Part shown: piece after piece, positions 48,431 to 62,169 of the stretch | How positions within the stretch are numbered: the first letter of the stretch is position 1 | How the letters are laid out: every line of letters begins with the position of its first letter | Assembly (NCBI GenBank): GCA_013399855.1 | Contig: VXAY01002202.1 | Coordinates: 453,132 to 517,131 of the forward strand | DNA length: 64,000 nucleotides | Origin: Oxyruncus cristatus | Taxonomy: Eukaryota > Chordata > Aves > Passeriformes > Cotingidae | Direction: 5' to 3' | Program-made: the position numbers and the translations under genes | Notes under the pieces: generated by a model | What the model saw: the letters and a program-made list of their open reading frames with translations, nothing else | What the model was told of the DNA's origin: nothing | Databases searched by the model: none

Positions 48431-51400
48431 TAGACCTTTGCCCGTAAGAAGCCGAAGAAGGGAAGGGAGGATGGTAGGATGTGGATCTGATTGATTTTAA
48501 ATTGGCACATGCTGTTATCTAGTAACTGAGCGGTCTGTTAAGGGTGATGTTGTGCTCTGTGGGACAGAAAACTACGATGAAAAAAACAAAGTAGCAGAAA
48601 TTAGAGCAGCAGGAAAATAAATACGTATTTCTCTCAAGAGTCACATTTACTTGCTTAAAATCTGCCCATGTGTATCACTGGAGTATACATTCATATATAC
48701 ACACAAATCCTGTGTATTCTGGGTTCAAGGCTATAGAACAGATCAAAGTCAAGTTGAACAAACTAATTTTTTGCTTTGTCTGAAAACTTATGCTTCAGCA
48801 AGAGAATATGAAACATACGAATACCCTAACATTAAACAGTTATTCCCTGTGTATTCCTTAACCAGTGACCATATTTCTTCAAATATTGTAAAAATAAAAA
48901 CATGCCTGGAATGAGAACATATGGCTTCTAGACTAAGCCAGGTGATTTAAGGTTTAGATAGTGTATGTTTGGGTAGATTACTGAACAAGCAAAAAGTACA
49001 AACAGGACAAGACTAGGTGAAGGCATGTCATTTCTTGTACTGAGATGAAAATTCTGTATGTTGTACAGTTTTTTGACATTTTGATTTGTACTGAAAAGTG
49101 GTGGCACAGTGCTGTTTTACTACGGAACAAAAGGCTCAGTGTTCAGATTTTATAGAAGAACTTACTCAGGTATTCCAAAAAAATTGCCCATTCATATTTT
49201 GAGGACAGCAAAAACCTTTTTAATATTTAAAAATAAGCAGTCAGTTCACAAATTTGAACAAACTGAAAGTTCAAAACAGAACCCCTGTACTGCCTGACCA
49301 TTTTTTTCCTGAGTAATATTGCATATGAACTAAAAAATCTGTTGACTTTTTCACAGAGTTCAATTTATTACGATTCTTTTCATAACATCCCTAAAAAGTA
49401 GGTTACAATAAAGCCAACAATTGGCATGTTTTTACAGAAAATTAATGTCATCAACTGACCTTGAAGATTTCCATGCATATAGATTAGTCTCTAAGTAGTA
49501 TGCACATAAAAATGTTCTGTTGCTCTTATTGATGTGAAAGAAATTGGTCCTGTATGTTGAAAAGTTTTATTAGTGGACAGCTAAGAGAATAGTAGCTGCA
49601 TTTTATAGTGCTTGTATCTACACATTAGTTTGGGAAGCATCCCTGCAGTACTGCATTTCTAAAAAAAAAAACAGTGCTGGGGAACTAAAGTAGTAGATAA
49701 GAAAACCTGCATTAATTCCATAAGGGAATAATACATACCTTTAAAAATCAAATAAGAGTATAGGAGAAAATACTGTAGTAATTGTGATGCTATTACACTG
49801 AGACACCATAACAAATCAGAGCTAAGGTGAAGTCAGAGTCTTAACTGTACATACCTTTCTTAAAATTTTGGGGCTTTCCTTAAAATTCCTCCGCTTCCAG
49901 TTATTGCAACTTATATGGAAACGTTTTGACATTGAGGTATTAAATTCTGCTTCTATTCTCAATTCTATTTTGAAACCATTTTGTTTTGCTCCGTTGTATG
50001 CAGTATTTTGTTCTGAAACTTAACTACAACAATCAGGGCTTTAATGAATTCAGTAATGTTTATGTGAGGTTCTTCTGGGTTTGATCTAAGTACTGTGGAT
50101 AGCTGAACTTGGCATATAGCTCATACTGGAGATTTTTTCTTTGTTTTAGTTTACACAGCAGTTTATGTGATAACTGCCCAGTCTCATACAAGGAGCTCAG
50201 AAATTTAGTAGTGTCATTAATAGAAAAAGCCAAAAAGCCCAACATTTTAACCACTTCTGTAAGAACCATGTTTTAAGATGTCAGTGCGTTAGTATTTTCA
50301 GGTTATGTGGGGATTAATTATGCTCAGGTGAAAGATCATATATGGGTGCTTTATGTGAATGACACTTCATTCCTTTGGAGGGAGGAACAAAACCTTAGTT
50401 CTTCAGTTTGTAATTTGAAAGTAGTACATCTCTAAGTTGCAGGCAACCCCTAAATTAAAGTTTTTAACTAAAACTGGAAACTTTTGAGGAAGAAAGATCA
50501 TAACTTTATGTCTGTTGTTGCTATAAAAACATGAAAAATTATAATGTGCACAAGTATACACAGGGTCTTATTGAAGTGGATTTTAGAGACAATAGAACAA
50601 GCAAGTATGCAAGTGTATGGGGGTTTGCACATACACACATTTATGTGGCTCTGTAATCCCTGAAAAATTATTTTTCTTGGCATAATCAAAAAATTTTAAA
50701 CAGATCAAATTTATATAGATAATTATACTAGCCAGTATCATCAGTATTGCCTTTTTTCTACTTCATCACTAACGATTCAGAAAAACAGAGTGATATAAAA
50801 AAGGAAAGCTGAGTGATTTTCATAGGTAGCAAATTTTTATTCTGAGACCTTAGTTTAGAGAAGTACATAACACTTTGTTCAAGAATAATACTAATTAACT
50901 TTTTACAGAATCTTCATTATGTGAAAATGGAGTAAATATATTGTAGCTTACAAATTTTGCATAACTTGAAAATTTTAAAAAGAATGCTAAAAATGTTTGC
51001 CCAATTAAGTTCTTTAACACAAAGGTAGTGGATATTTTGCCATATGTAAGCAAAGATAAGTAATTTACTTTTCAGAATTTGTGTGGGTTTTTAATAGAAT
51101 GAGGTGTATTTTCTGCATATGTATTTCCTTGCAAATGCCAAATTTTTTTGAGTAACTATCTTACAAAACATCATTAGGTATTATAAACCCTGTAGAGTTT
51201 TTGGGGCTGGATGGAAATCCATTGCAGATATGCAAATTTCTGGCTCCATTATTCTAAGAACAAGTCTAAGCTGGGTTGTACTTAATCTTTAAGATATTTC
51301 ATAAACACATTCTTTACCATAATAACAGCAATAACTTGCTTAGAAATAGTGAGCTTGTTTCATCACTTCTTAAAATGCAATGTATCCTCCCTCCTACTAG

Positions 51401-52556
51401 AGATTTAATTTATATATTTAAGATAAACATTTTCTGTTCTTGTAAGCTTAGAATTAGGCCAGGCTGTTTTGTATGGTTTGTGCCTTTATGTAAGTTACAC
51501 TCTCCTCCTGCTCAACCTGCTGCTCTGCTCTTGTGAGCCAGCCAGACATTCAAACCTGCAAACCACGTGCACTGCAGACTTCAATAGCAAACACTGGTCA
51601 GCAGATATTTTGAAGGAGAAGAGACTTGCTTCTGACAGTTTCTGTGACCTACTAACATTTTATTTAGCTTTTATTTCTGGGTAATTTTTTCCAGGTAAAG
51701 CAAGAAAAATATTTTGAAAATTGTAGGTTCTGAGGTGCAAAGCAAAGCTCTGTCTGTCTGACTGTTTCCCCCTTGTTTTGTATTTGCCTTGTGTCTTTAT
51801 TGGAATAAAAGGAGAGTGGAGGGTAGCAGCTCTTGAGGAAGCATAGGCTCTACCTGCTTTTTCAGAGTCTGTTTAAAGGGCAGAGCCAGCAGTGCTGGGA
51901 ATGGTTTCAAAGGAAGCAGTTAGCTGGGAAAGGGCATGGGGTGAATAGTATAGGTCTCTGCCATTATTTTATACATCCTTGTTTTATGTACATGGAAATG
52001 AGAAAAAAAGAGGTCTCCTAAAGCTTGAGTAATCCCAAGCAATGTCAGACAAAAGAAGGTGCAATTCAGCCATACAGAGGCATGATTTTGATTAACCAAT
52101 ACAACATGAAAAGCATGCTATAAAAGTATATATTTCTCAAGTATCTTTTATAATGTTTCAGCATATCCAAACTCCATTTTGATTTCTGAAGGTTCTCATT
52201 AACTCTGCAATATTTTATCATTAGTTTTCTCGTAGGACTCAAAATTTTGCATTTGCAAAACTGTTTTTATCCAAATATCATAATATAAAATGTCAATCAC
52301 TGGTAAATCAAGCCAAGCCTTAATGACAACCACAAACTTCAAGGCTCCTTCTTTTAGAACCTGTTTGAAAGACAGGATGGATTTTCCACCGTGTAAATGC
52401 AAACTAACATGCTGTATCTAGGGATATGAAGAGTCTTCAGAGTTGTCCTGAGAGCACCATGAGATTTTGCCTCACCTCTCCATTCTCACCTAGACTAAGG
52501 GCTTTCAAATACAACCTTAAAAATGTGCTGAACCCAGACTGGTAGGAATAGCCAAT

Positions 52557-52571
52557 TTTTTTTTTTTTTTC
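52557..52571. repeat. Poly-T (15)
   Basis: A run of about 15 T. No element is attached. Confidence 0.8.
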
Positions 52572-54741
52572 TGAAGGAGCAATGTGTGTCTTTGATAAGT
52601 TGATTAGTAAACTTGGGGAATTTTTAGGCAACCTTCTGTTTTTCAGACATCCCTGGACTCCTTTCACTTGTAATTTCCCATGTAATTTAATTTTTATACA
52701 TTCTTTAAAAAACCTAGTACCTCATCCATTTGCCTGCCTTTAAGAGTACCACAGTGATTTATTTTAGAATTAAAACCTTCCCTTGGAATTGTAAAGGATC
52801 ATAAATATAATTCTAATATGAACAAATATCCACTTTGTCACCTTGTGTGAACCAGGGGTGAAATTCACAAGAAATATATAGAGATAACTGCATTATAACT
52901 CAAAATAAAACATATTTTTTAATACTATTTTCCTCAAATTTCTACTGCACATAGATAGGTATCTGAGCATTAAAGAGTCTACAAAACTAACAAAATCGAT
53001 TTAGAAACTGATCTAGTTAAATTGGTAGAAACCTTACAAGTAGATGTAAGTGAAGTAATTTTGAATTTATGTAGAATCAAATCAATTTTAACCACAGTTA
53101 AATTGTTCAGGTGGAACAAGTAAGTTATCAAAATATTCTGATCCATGAGTTAGCAGTGGTTTGTATTGGTTTCATATGATATATATAAAATATCTTTAGA
53201 AAAGTTTAGAAATTATTTTGATAATGACTGAGCTCGAAACTGTTTAAATGTTATTCTTTAACATGGAAGAGGCACAAAACAGGTCCCCAGTTTGGCTTCA
53301 CATTTTCAATAAATATACACGCCTGTATAAAATTACTTGCTCCAGTACTTTTAGTCTTACTTTGGAAAAGTGCAAAGCAGGTCAAGGCACTGGAAAAATG
53401 GGTTGCTAATATGTTGGAAGCCCGAAGATAAAAAGCAAAGTGGTGCCCTTGTTCTCTTTGTCACACTAACAGAATCTTTGACCGTGCTATTTTGGGTTCT
53501 CAGGGAATAGGAAGATTTTGGGTGCCGAAAACATACAGTGAACAAACATTAAGTAATAAAAAATTAATACAGACATCATAATCTCTGCAGGACTAAGGAA
53601 AAATTATGAGAACTGGTTATGTCTTGAATGTATAAAGAAAGAGTCCTTGATGTACTATCTGAAATAAATCACACATCTTGTTCAGTCGGAAACTACAAGT
53701 TTCCAGTTTAAGCATAGTTGAAAATATTTCTCCTTTCAAAATAAAGCCTTATGTTGTTTCATATGAGCCAGCACCACATTTTCAGAAAAATAATCTTATG
53801 CTTCAAACACCTAAGGAGGAGGAAAAGGAAATTACTGCAAACTGTCCAGGGACTTAAACTGACATACAAGAAGAATGATAGCACTTGACCTTCCACTTTC
53901 TATAAGGGAAAGACAATGATTTTGTAAATTGACCAGACTGTTGAGAAGTGTTACCTCATCACCGTCACATTTTCCAGTCCTGGATATGCCAAACATTCAG
54001 GAAACTCTTAAGCAAGTAAAGCAGAGCTTCTTCTCCACTTTTGTGAACAGGTTAACAATGGAAAATCTTCAGACTCATATTTCTCAACACCTTGTTTTCC
54101 TTCATTTCACCATTAGATACACCATCTGCCAGAGATTTATTTCAATTTTCATGGAAAGCAGATTTCACTCCTTGCGTAATCTGAGAAATAGTTATATGTT
54201 TGGAATACATGAAGTCAAAAGCCAGCGTGTGTAACAGTTCTCTTCAGTCAACTCCAAAACTTACAGGAATAAAAGGCATAATGTAGGTATCCAAACCAAC
54301 ATTTTTATATATTAACCTGGTCAGATTTCAGACCGTAAAAACAGAAGTGAGTAGCTAAACCCATTAATTTTACTGTGGGCACAGCTCTGAGACACGTCAA
54401 ATTTCAGTTCAAGCCCTCTGTATTAGGAATGTTCTAATTTTTTCAGTGTGATCACAGTCATGCGGATTTTCATACTCTGCTCCTGTTAACCACCTTTTTT
54501 CTGCATCAGAAGATAAATACCAAAAAACTAAGGAAGTCTGGCAGACAGAGGAAAGAAGAAAGGTTTTTTCCCAACGTAAAAGTAGCAACCCATGAACACA
54601 GCTGCTCAGAAAAACTCTGCTCGAGTATTCTGTAATGCCTTCAGGGTTTCATACCAATATTACTTGACTATAACATCAGTTCTACAGTATTCCTCTTTTA
54701 GCAAGTGTAGGTTATTAGGCAGTATGAATGACTGTGTACAC

Positions 54742-55512
54742 TGTATTGGGTGCTTGTGCCCAGGTGCTGGCAGTGCAAGTTGCTACACGGGTGGTCTCTA
54801 TGAGAGGAGAAAAAAGGTTGGACATGACCAGACCAGATCCAGACAGCTTTGCAGGGGCCCTTCCATAGAACATGGTTTAGCCCATCAGCCAAGCTGATGG
54901 TACCTCTGAGAAAACATTAAGAAAGGGTAAAAACACCAGAGGGCAGTGAGAAGTAAAGAGGAAAAAAATATTAGACACCAAGGTCAGTGAAGAAGGAGGA
55001 GGAGAATATGCTCCCTGCAGCTCATGGAGCACCACATGTTGGAGTAGATGGATATTTTCTACATCACATATAGTGACCTCACTGAAGGACAGCAGCCCAT
55101 GGAAAGGGCTAGTGCAGTGAAAAAGTGTGAGGAGGAATGAGAAGCAGAGAGAAATGGTATGGACTGACCCCCATCACCACCATTTCCCCATCCCTCTGCA
55201 TTGCTCTGAAGCAGGGAAGTAGGGGAGTTGAGAATAAAGAAGTCAGTCCGAAAGAAAAAGACCTGGGGGAAGGCAGGAGGGTGGTTTTTGGTACTTGTTT
55301 CTCACTTAGTCTATTTTAATTGACAATACCTTACAATAATTCTTGCCTACTTGGTATGTTTTCCCCATGATGATAGTTGGTGAGCAACCTCTGTGTTTTC
55401 CTCTTGACCCATGATCTTTTCAACCTTATTTTCTTCCCCTGTCCTTTTCAGAAGGGAGAGTAAGAGAGCAACTGGACAGGTTTCTGACAACCAGTCAAGG
55501 TCAACCCACCAC
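54742..55512 (+). mobile_element. Old ERVL solo LTR (plus strand)
   Basis: Begins TGTATTGGGTGCTTGTG and runs through the stretch 'agcccatcagccaagctgatgg', 'ccaaggtcagtgaagaaggagg', the repeated 'gagcaccacatgttggagtag'-type units, 'gacccccatcaccaccatttcc' and a degenerate polyadenylation/U5 region ('gatagttggtgagcaacctct'). It ends with 'aaggtcaacccaccac'. This is the full order of the widespread avian ERVL LTR, with many substitutions and deletions (about 770 bp). The terminal CA is altered and no target duplication can be seen, so the copy is old. Short frames inside it are not genes. Confidence 0.85.
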
Positions 55513-58500
55513 TAAGAACAGCAACTTCTGAGATTGTTTCTCTTGCTTCAGCATAACAGTATTTAAAAATCTGGAGTGACCACATTTAAAAATATTATAA
55601 TAACAGAATTATTAACCAAAATATAAGTAAGACCATCAAACAAACCTAAGAATTCCTTTAATAACTCACACCACTTCCTTGACCAAAATCCTGGGAAGTA
55701 AAAATTATTTTTTTAAAGAGATTGGAGTGTGCAGTATTTAGCATTAATCATTTTAACATATTAAGTTTATATTTTTCATTCAATAGCTTGCTTCAAAAGA
55801 TATTTGAAGACAAAAAGTCTGTCCTGTCCAGAGACTGTACTATTCCTGTCCTTATTTAATGCGTGTAATCTACATCAAGAATATTATTATGCACACCTAT
55901 CCTTGGGTCTTTCATTGACTTCCTCCTTGACCAGCTTTCAATGCTAAGAAGATTATTCTCTCTGGAAAGCTTTGATTTTTGATAATGCAGAAACTTGTCA
56001 CAGTAGCTAATTGGTGTATTAGTTGAACACGGTGAACTCTACAGGCCAGGCTTCTCTTTAAGGTATGAGTTGGAAGCAGGAAGACAGTTCATCAGTGCTG
56101 TATGCTGAACTATTGATTGTGGCCTCATACTATGCAGTGATTGTACTGTTACACTGAATGAATGACAGCATTCTACAGAAATCCCTTTTGGCCTTTCTTG
56201 AAGATATGCTTTAATTGTCAGAAAAGGACAACTTGACTCGTTTACTCCCTTTGTTCAAAATAGCCTCTCATTGAATTTAGCTCATTGTAATGGCTGCATC
56301 TATAACACAGAGCCAAATCAGGAAAGGCTTTGCAAGAGTTTAGTACTGAAAAAGTAAAGCATGAGCAACTGTTGAAGATATTCAACATTAATCTGCAAGA
56401 TCCTAAAGGGCTTTGATACAGTGGAGAATTATCTACCATGCTGATTTCACTACAGAACTGCAATGAGAGAGAAACTGAAAAGTATCAAAGATTGTACAGT
56501 TGAATTCCATGATTTCCCATTGGAAAAAAAAAGAATATTGGTGTAGTCTCAATGAATAATACAGAATGAGGATTAAGGATTAAATGGATCAGTAAAAAAA
56601 ATTTTAATGTTTTTGTTCAAACTATGGCATAACACCAAAAACATCTCTCTGCTTCTTTCACAGGAGGACATGTCTAAGAAAGGAATGATGAAAAAGATGT
56701 GGGTGAAATAGTTAAATCATTTTATTTACTTTTTCAGGTTAATACATACTATGTATCAACATACAAAAATTAAATTTAATATTTAACTTTTTATTACTAT
56801 AGTTCCCAAAATACCTTTCATGTATCTTTCACAGGAACAGAATCAACACTTCTAGATCAGGAGCCATATTCACTGAGTTCTTTAGATACTTTAGGGCTTA
56901 CTTGCACCATATGTAATTTTTAATTATTTTATAAAAACATGAATCTTAATAACCCTTCATTAAAAACAATTCTAAGAAAAGTTGCAGGAAGCAGCACTCT
57001 GAGGAGAAAGTATAACTGGCTAGGTCAATAATGCTGCAGGTAAAAAAAATCTTGGACATATTGAATATAGACCTTAGAATCTTTTATCAAAGAGAGGGGT
57101 CAATTTATCATTCATTAAAAAAAAAAAAAGGCAAGAATTAAGTTACTCCTTCTGAAAATGCCATTGGTACTTTATTTTTCTTTTCTTCTTTTTTTTTTTT
57201 GCAGTAGCTCATGAAATGTGTGAAAGACCTCTAAGCTTTTGGTAAAAGAAAAAGGATGTCCACTGTATTTTGCAAAGAACTCACTTTTACCTCTGTGCTT
57301 TGAGCACTAGATTAGAGGTTTGAGGAGGAGACATCTGGTCTGGGGTCCTTTCTTTGTTGAGACATGAGACTAATTCTGACCTCTTTTTTCTCTACAGAGG
57401 TATGTTGTGTTGCAAACACAGAGAAGGAAAACTTAGGGAAATGAGAAAACTGGAATAAGGACTGAAAAAATATGGAAGAAATTGCTGTTTCATGTTTCCA
57501 TATGTGAAAAAGTCAGCAGAAAAAAGGTATAATTAAAAGTATACAGTTATCTGACATTCAAAGGAAATGTGTTTAATTAAAAGTTTTCAATCAAGTAAAA
57601 TATTTAAGTCTATAGAGAGAGAGATTTTAATAGCATGTCATTATAAAATGATTTAATTTTTTGGTCTGGTTTTCAGAAAGCATACCATAAAGTGCAGGAA
57701 CAGGAGATACTTTGGATAACTTTCCAAGAACTGGTTATATTGGAGATACAATGTGTTACGTTTCAAGTCAGCTTTGTGGATTCCATAAAATTCCCACTCT
57801 CCCCTAGCTGTTTCACAACAGAAAGAAATTGGTTTACTATTAAAATTCCAAAGATTGTTTTGTTTGGCTGAGGTAAATCACTAGGTTCAGCAATGAGTGA
57901 GACCAACAGAAATCTCTGAATGAGCACCATCTAAAGAGATTTTAAACTATGTCTTTCCCCTCTTCTGACAAGAATTGGAGTAGTTAGCTTCTTTAGCTAG
58001 TAAAGAAGATTGACCTGTATGGAAAATACTTTTTTCTGGACCATATATAATTTCAAATTATACCATACATAATTTTAAATTATCTTTTTCCAAGCTATTT
58101 ACCAACTAATAATTATAAAAATAAATTATTTGGATAATGATTTCAAATACTGAATAAATTAGAGAAAAATCCTAGGCTGCTTATTTTAAATTAATGCACT
58201 GAAGAGAGTAAAATTCATCAGATAAATTGCTAGATATGAATTAATTGCTTATATTAGCTCAAAAACCTAAGTAATATTCAAGCTCTTTAGGCAGAGTACT
58301 GAACAGTGCAGTAGAAAAAAAATTACATCAAATAAATACTCAACATTTGTCTTACTTGAAGCTGGAAATAAGTTCTATATCCTTAGTTCTTTAAAAGAAA
58401 TACATTTGGGGAAGTCTAAGAGTAGATTACTGAGCTCATCCTAACTCTGTTCTATTTCAATATTATGTTCCCTCAAGACACTATCCATTTTTTCTTGAAT

Positions 58501-58781
58501 TAATCTTTTTTGGGTAGGTGGGTCTTTCCCTCAATGTACATCTTCCCTAGTTTAATTTCTATCACCTTATTTTGAATCATATGTAGTCAGTGGAAAATAG
58601 GACCTGGAGCAGAAATCATCGGCAAAGTTAAAGATTTAATGCATTTGAGATAAATCCAAACATCTCATTTTGCAGGCAGTATTAGTCCAGTCTATTAGTC
58701 TGAATTTGTAACTTATTCTATTATTCTATTAAACTTAATCTTTATTTAGTCTTGCATTTATTTATTTTCCTTCTGAACCAG
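55513..58781. other. AT-rich stretch, nothing assigned
   Basis: Contains A- and T-runs (57117-57129 and 57189-57200) but no repeat family or gene that I can support. Confidence 0.5.
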
Positions 58782-58979
58782 ATTAAATGCAATTCCCTGA
58801 AGAAGTATAACTCAAACCTAGGAAACCTTAAGAGTTGGGAGACAAAAACCTTAATTCTCCTCTTGTACCAACTAAATGTCTGTAATGTTTGTGCTGGAAG
58901 TGATCCAAAATCCAAAAATGACCAGCTGATGAAGTGGTCAATCAAGTCAAATAAAACTCTACTCATTTCTCAGAAATAA
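58782..58979 (+). CDS. Possible terminal exon, unidentified
   Basis: Starts after a very pyrimidine-rich acceptor (cttgcatttatttattttccttctgaaccag). From the first base 65 codons are open (starts IKCNSLKKYNSN, contains NVCNVCAGSDPKSKND) and end in two successive TAA stops. AATAAA overlaps the second stop (58978-58983), which would be an unusually short 3' UTR. The peptide is Lys/Asn/Ser-rich with two Cys and matches no family that I know. The minus strand is also open for 74 codons here, which weakens the case. It may be a real last exon, a non-coding RNA exon or chance. Confidence 0.2.
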   Translation: MKCNSLKKYNSNLGNLKSWETKTLILLLYQLNVCNVCAGSDPKSKNDQLMKWSIKSNKTLLISQK

Positions 58980-61900
58980 TAAAATGTTTTGTTATGTACT
59001 TTTATGGCTCTGCCCCAAATTCAGTCTTGATTCCTTTGTTTCTAATCAACACTAAAAAAACCCCAACCAAACAAAACTAAACCAAACAAAAGGAAAAATG
59101 TTTTTTTGAGACCAATTATCCTAACTGGTGAAATTCAAACACAAACCCAGCTGCTAAGCTCGTGACATCTCTGTGCTGGATCACCTTAGATTTATCTGTC
59201 TCATCTTCCTGCAACTTGAAGGTCTGGAACTGCCCAAGTTGACATTAGACTAAAGAGCAAATAATGACAGTTCAGAGTGAAAAACATTGGCACAAAAAGG
59301 CAATGAACACTCACTGATCTGAGTCCAGGAAAGGAAAGGCAAGAGAGGACATAGCACAGATCCTGGTGCACAAAGAAAAAATGTTGAAATGAAGGCACAA
59401 AATATTGCCAGGTTTTGGAAGGGAGATTTGGTTATACAGCAAACCAGAATTCTAGAATAGGATAAAGAGAGATTAAAAAAAATAAAATTATATTTAATCT
59501 TGTATTCCTTCTCAGATCTATTTGCTGAAAGAGGCGTGTATGCAATATAGTTTTGGTCAAACACAGCTTTCAATAACAAAACAATTTCAACTCCTCATTT
59601 TACTCGGACATTTTTTTTACTTCATTTCACAGTATATTTACAAACATTTTAACATGTATTAAAATGCTAGGTGCTATGTGCCTCTTTCCTTGCTTCCCAA
59701 AGAACAGTGCATCTACTCAAGTATGCTCAATCTTAACGATATACTAACATGACAGGGTATCTTATATAGTTCTTTATATGTTTAATACAGGCCTTAAGCA
59801 TGTGATTTCAAGCTAAAGAAATGAAGCAATATTCCAACCTCACTAAATTTCTGTTCCTATAAATATGGTATGAGGACTACTTAGATATTCCATTATCTAG
59901 AAGTGTTGGAAAGCAGACCAATACTTATATCTGTAACACAACTGATAGCAAGTTTCAGTGGATCATTTCTAAATCCCACAAAAATCTATTTTATACCTTC
60001 ACTCGAGGTCAAGTCTGACATCCTGACTCTAGTTTTCACTGTCTTACCATATGAAAACTTCCTTTGGCATTGTTTGAGGCTTTTGCTCCAAATGAGAGAA
60101 AGGAAATTATTTCAAGAACTCCTTGCCAGATTTGTTTATATTGCAAGAGAAAAGGAGGATTTCCCTTTGTTGCCTGCAGTGTGATTTTGATACCATTTGA
60201 AATGTATGATTGAGCAGCTCCATTGAAGTAAAAGAAAATATTTCAGATAAGTAGAGAATTTGTATATTCACTACATTCTTGTCTTCAGGCAACACAACTT
60301 ATATTTCTAACGTAGAAAACCTTCACTTCAGTTATCAGTGAAAGCAGGTACATTCATATCTAGAAGCACAGGCAACATTCAGGGATCTCCACTTCAGTCC
60401 TCTCAAAGGCGACGATTCAGTTTGGGTTTCCCACATTTTATTTTTTTTCTCTGAAGGACATTCTTGGAAATATTTTGTATCTGCAAATCACAAAACCTTA
60501 TTTAAGGTCTCTTGTTGATGCTGTGTGCATTGACTCTCAGATATCTCTAAGATAAAATGAAGAGTTATTCTTGTACTGGAGTTCATCATGTCAGTTGTAG
60601 AGAATACTTTGATATTATTTTTATAGCCAAATCCAAGAAGCAAAAATAGCCCTAAACCTGGCTGGTCCTCACAACCTCACATTCTTCATATGTGTAAGCA
60701 CTAATGTACATGTGAAGGAGTGCTTCCTCCAATTTAGTATGAACAATACAATGAGGAAAATTTTATCATCCTCAGACAATATCAGAATGGGCACTCTCCC
60801 CAGAAGAATTAGACTAACTTCCACTTTCTTACAGTGAAAATGTTTAGCTGGATGTCACAGGGATGCCCTGGACTTGCAAACAGATCTTCTAAAGTCCTAT
60901 TTTAGATATTCTTTCGAGTTTCTGGATTCTTATCTGGAATTATAAGAACATGGAGTTCACAAAGAAAATCTTGTGACATGTGTACCTTTATACACAAAAT
61001 ACAGGTTTTTCATATTTGAAAATATTTCTGCATGGATTAGTGTAACACTATTAAAATAATAATTTCAAAGTACTTTACAGTGTTAAGAAATTTATTTCTA
61101 TTCCTTCCTGTCAGCATCATTTACTGCATCATTATTTCTGAGCAAGAGGAAATGTCAATAGCTTTATATATTCTTTCATGGAATCACAGATTCTAATATT
61201 CACAAGAGTCTTTAAATCTTCAACACAATATGTTTTATGTATGTGATCAAACCCATGGTCTTTTCTGTCACTGTAGTTATTTAAGTCTTAAACTGTGTGT
61301 TCCAAAAGATGTCATGGCCTTTTACCAAGCACCTTTATGCTTAGAATATAAAGCTGTTTCTTTTAATTAAGCAAAATCTCATATTTGTCAAATTCATTAT
61401 CAGGCATCAGATCTGTTTGAGATCATTTGAATTTGTCCATTACTCTGCTTCCTTTGTGAGCCAGAAATCTCTCTCTTTATGGCAGGAGAGAAACCTTCAG
61501 AGTCTAAAAACTTGCAGTACTTCCCTTAATACTGGAACTACTATACTATGGATCCTCACCCATGCAGTTTTTCTACATCCTCCTAGAAGTCCCATGTTAT
61601 TTTTCCCCCCTAGAGGCCTTATGTCCCTCTGTATACTTATTGGGTGTTTAATTGTTTTGTGATTTTACTATGTAGCCAGCATTTCAGTCTGATTGGCCAA
61701 GAGGTAAACCAAAAGAGACAGCTACTGCATCCTTTCTTGCCATGATGACAATGATTTGGCTTTCTCTTTACTCTGTTTCCTATATTTTGAATGCTTCTCA
61801 ACATTTTGAGATCACTGTTACTCTGTCAGATTTGTCTAATTGGTCAAAGAGTTCCTTAATCATTAGGAAAGGAACAGAAGATTGCGACTGACATAATACA

Positions 61901-62169
61901 GACACTTAAGTGTTATTTTTTTTGTATTCAGGAAAGAATCTACCACCTAATGTTGAACAGAGAAAACAATCAAACAACAACAAAAAGATATCAAGCAAAA
62001 CCAAAGAACCCCAGAATCAAATTTCCATAATGCACTTAACATATGATATTGTTCTATTAAAAATATATTTCATATTTATTGAAAAATGAAGTGATTTTTG
62101 CAGGCATCTGAGAGCTTTTAAGTGATACCAGAGGGTTATCACTGAACAGTATTGCATGAAAGGAGCAGA
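58980..62169. other. AT-rich stretch with one ORF of interest
   Basis: No repeat body recognised except possible CR1-end text (catggaatcacagattct) at 61179-61196. Frames at 59250-59579 (minus) and 59903-60184 (plus) have no domain. The frame at 61676-61891 is described separately. Confidence 0.45.
61676..61891 (+). other. Open frame with a membrane-like segment, no ATG at its start
   Basis: Seventy-one codons are open between stops at 61673 and 61889. The peptide has a basic N-terminal stretch (about residues 7-12, PRGKPK), then a hydrophobic segment (ASFLAMMTMIWLSLYSV, about residues 16-32), then a polar region with NAS and NWS sequons. A basic leader, hydrophobic core and glycosylation sites resemble the start of a secreted or envelope-type glycoprotein, so an ERV relic or a signal-peptide exon is conceivable. 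No family match can be claimed. It could be chance. Confidence 0.15.

Larger units (their letters stand above)
47459..54741. other. Long stretch with unassigned coding-like segments
   Basis: About 7.3 kb without a repeat body that I recognise. The coding-like minus segment at 47886-48430 is described separately. A poly-T run lies at 52557-52571. A 101-codon plus frame (53929-54234) has no domain and no convincing splice sites. Confidence 0.45.

Noticed and set aside
53929..54234. 101-codon plus frame
   Set aside because: No domain, no convincing acceptor/donor pair, and composition like the flanks.
59903..60184. 93-codon plus frame that looks somewhat protein-like
   Set aside because: No recognised motif, weak context, and several frames of this size are expected in 64 kb of AT-rich DNA.
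61179..61230. Possible CR1 3' terminus on the minus strand
   Set aside because: A single short match to the CR1 end repeat without the following conserved block.
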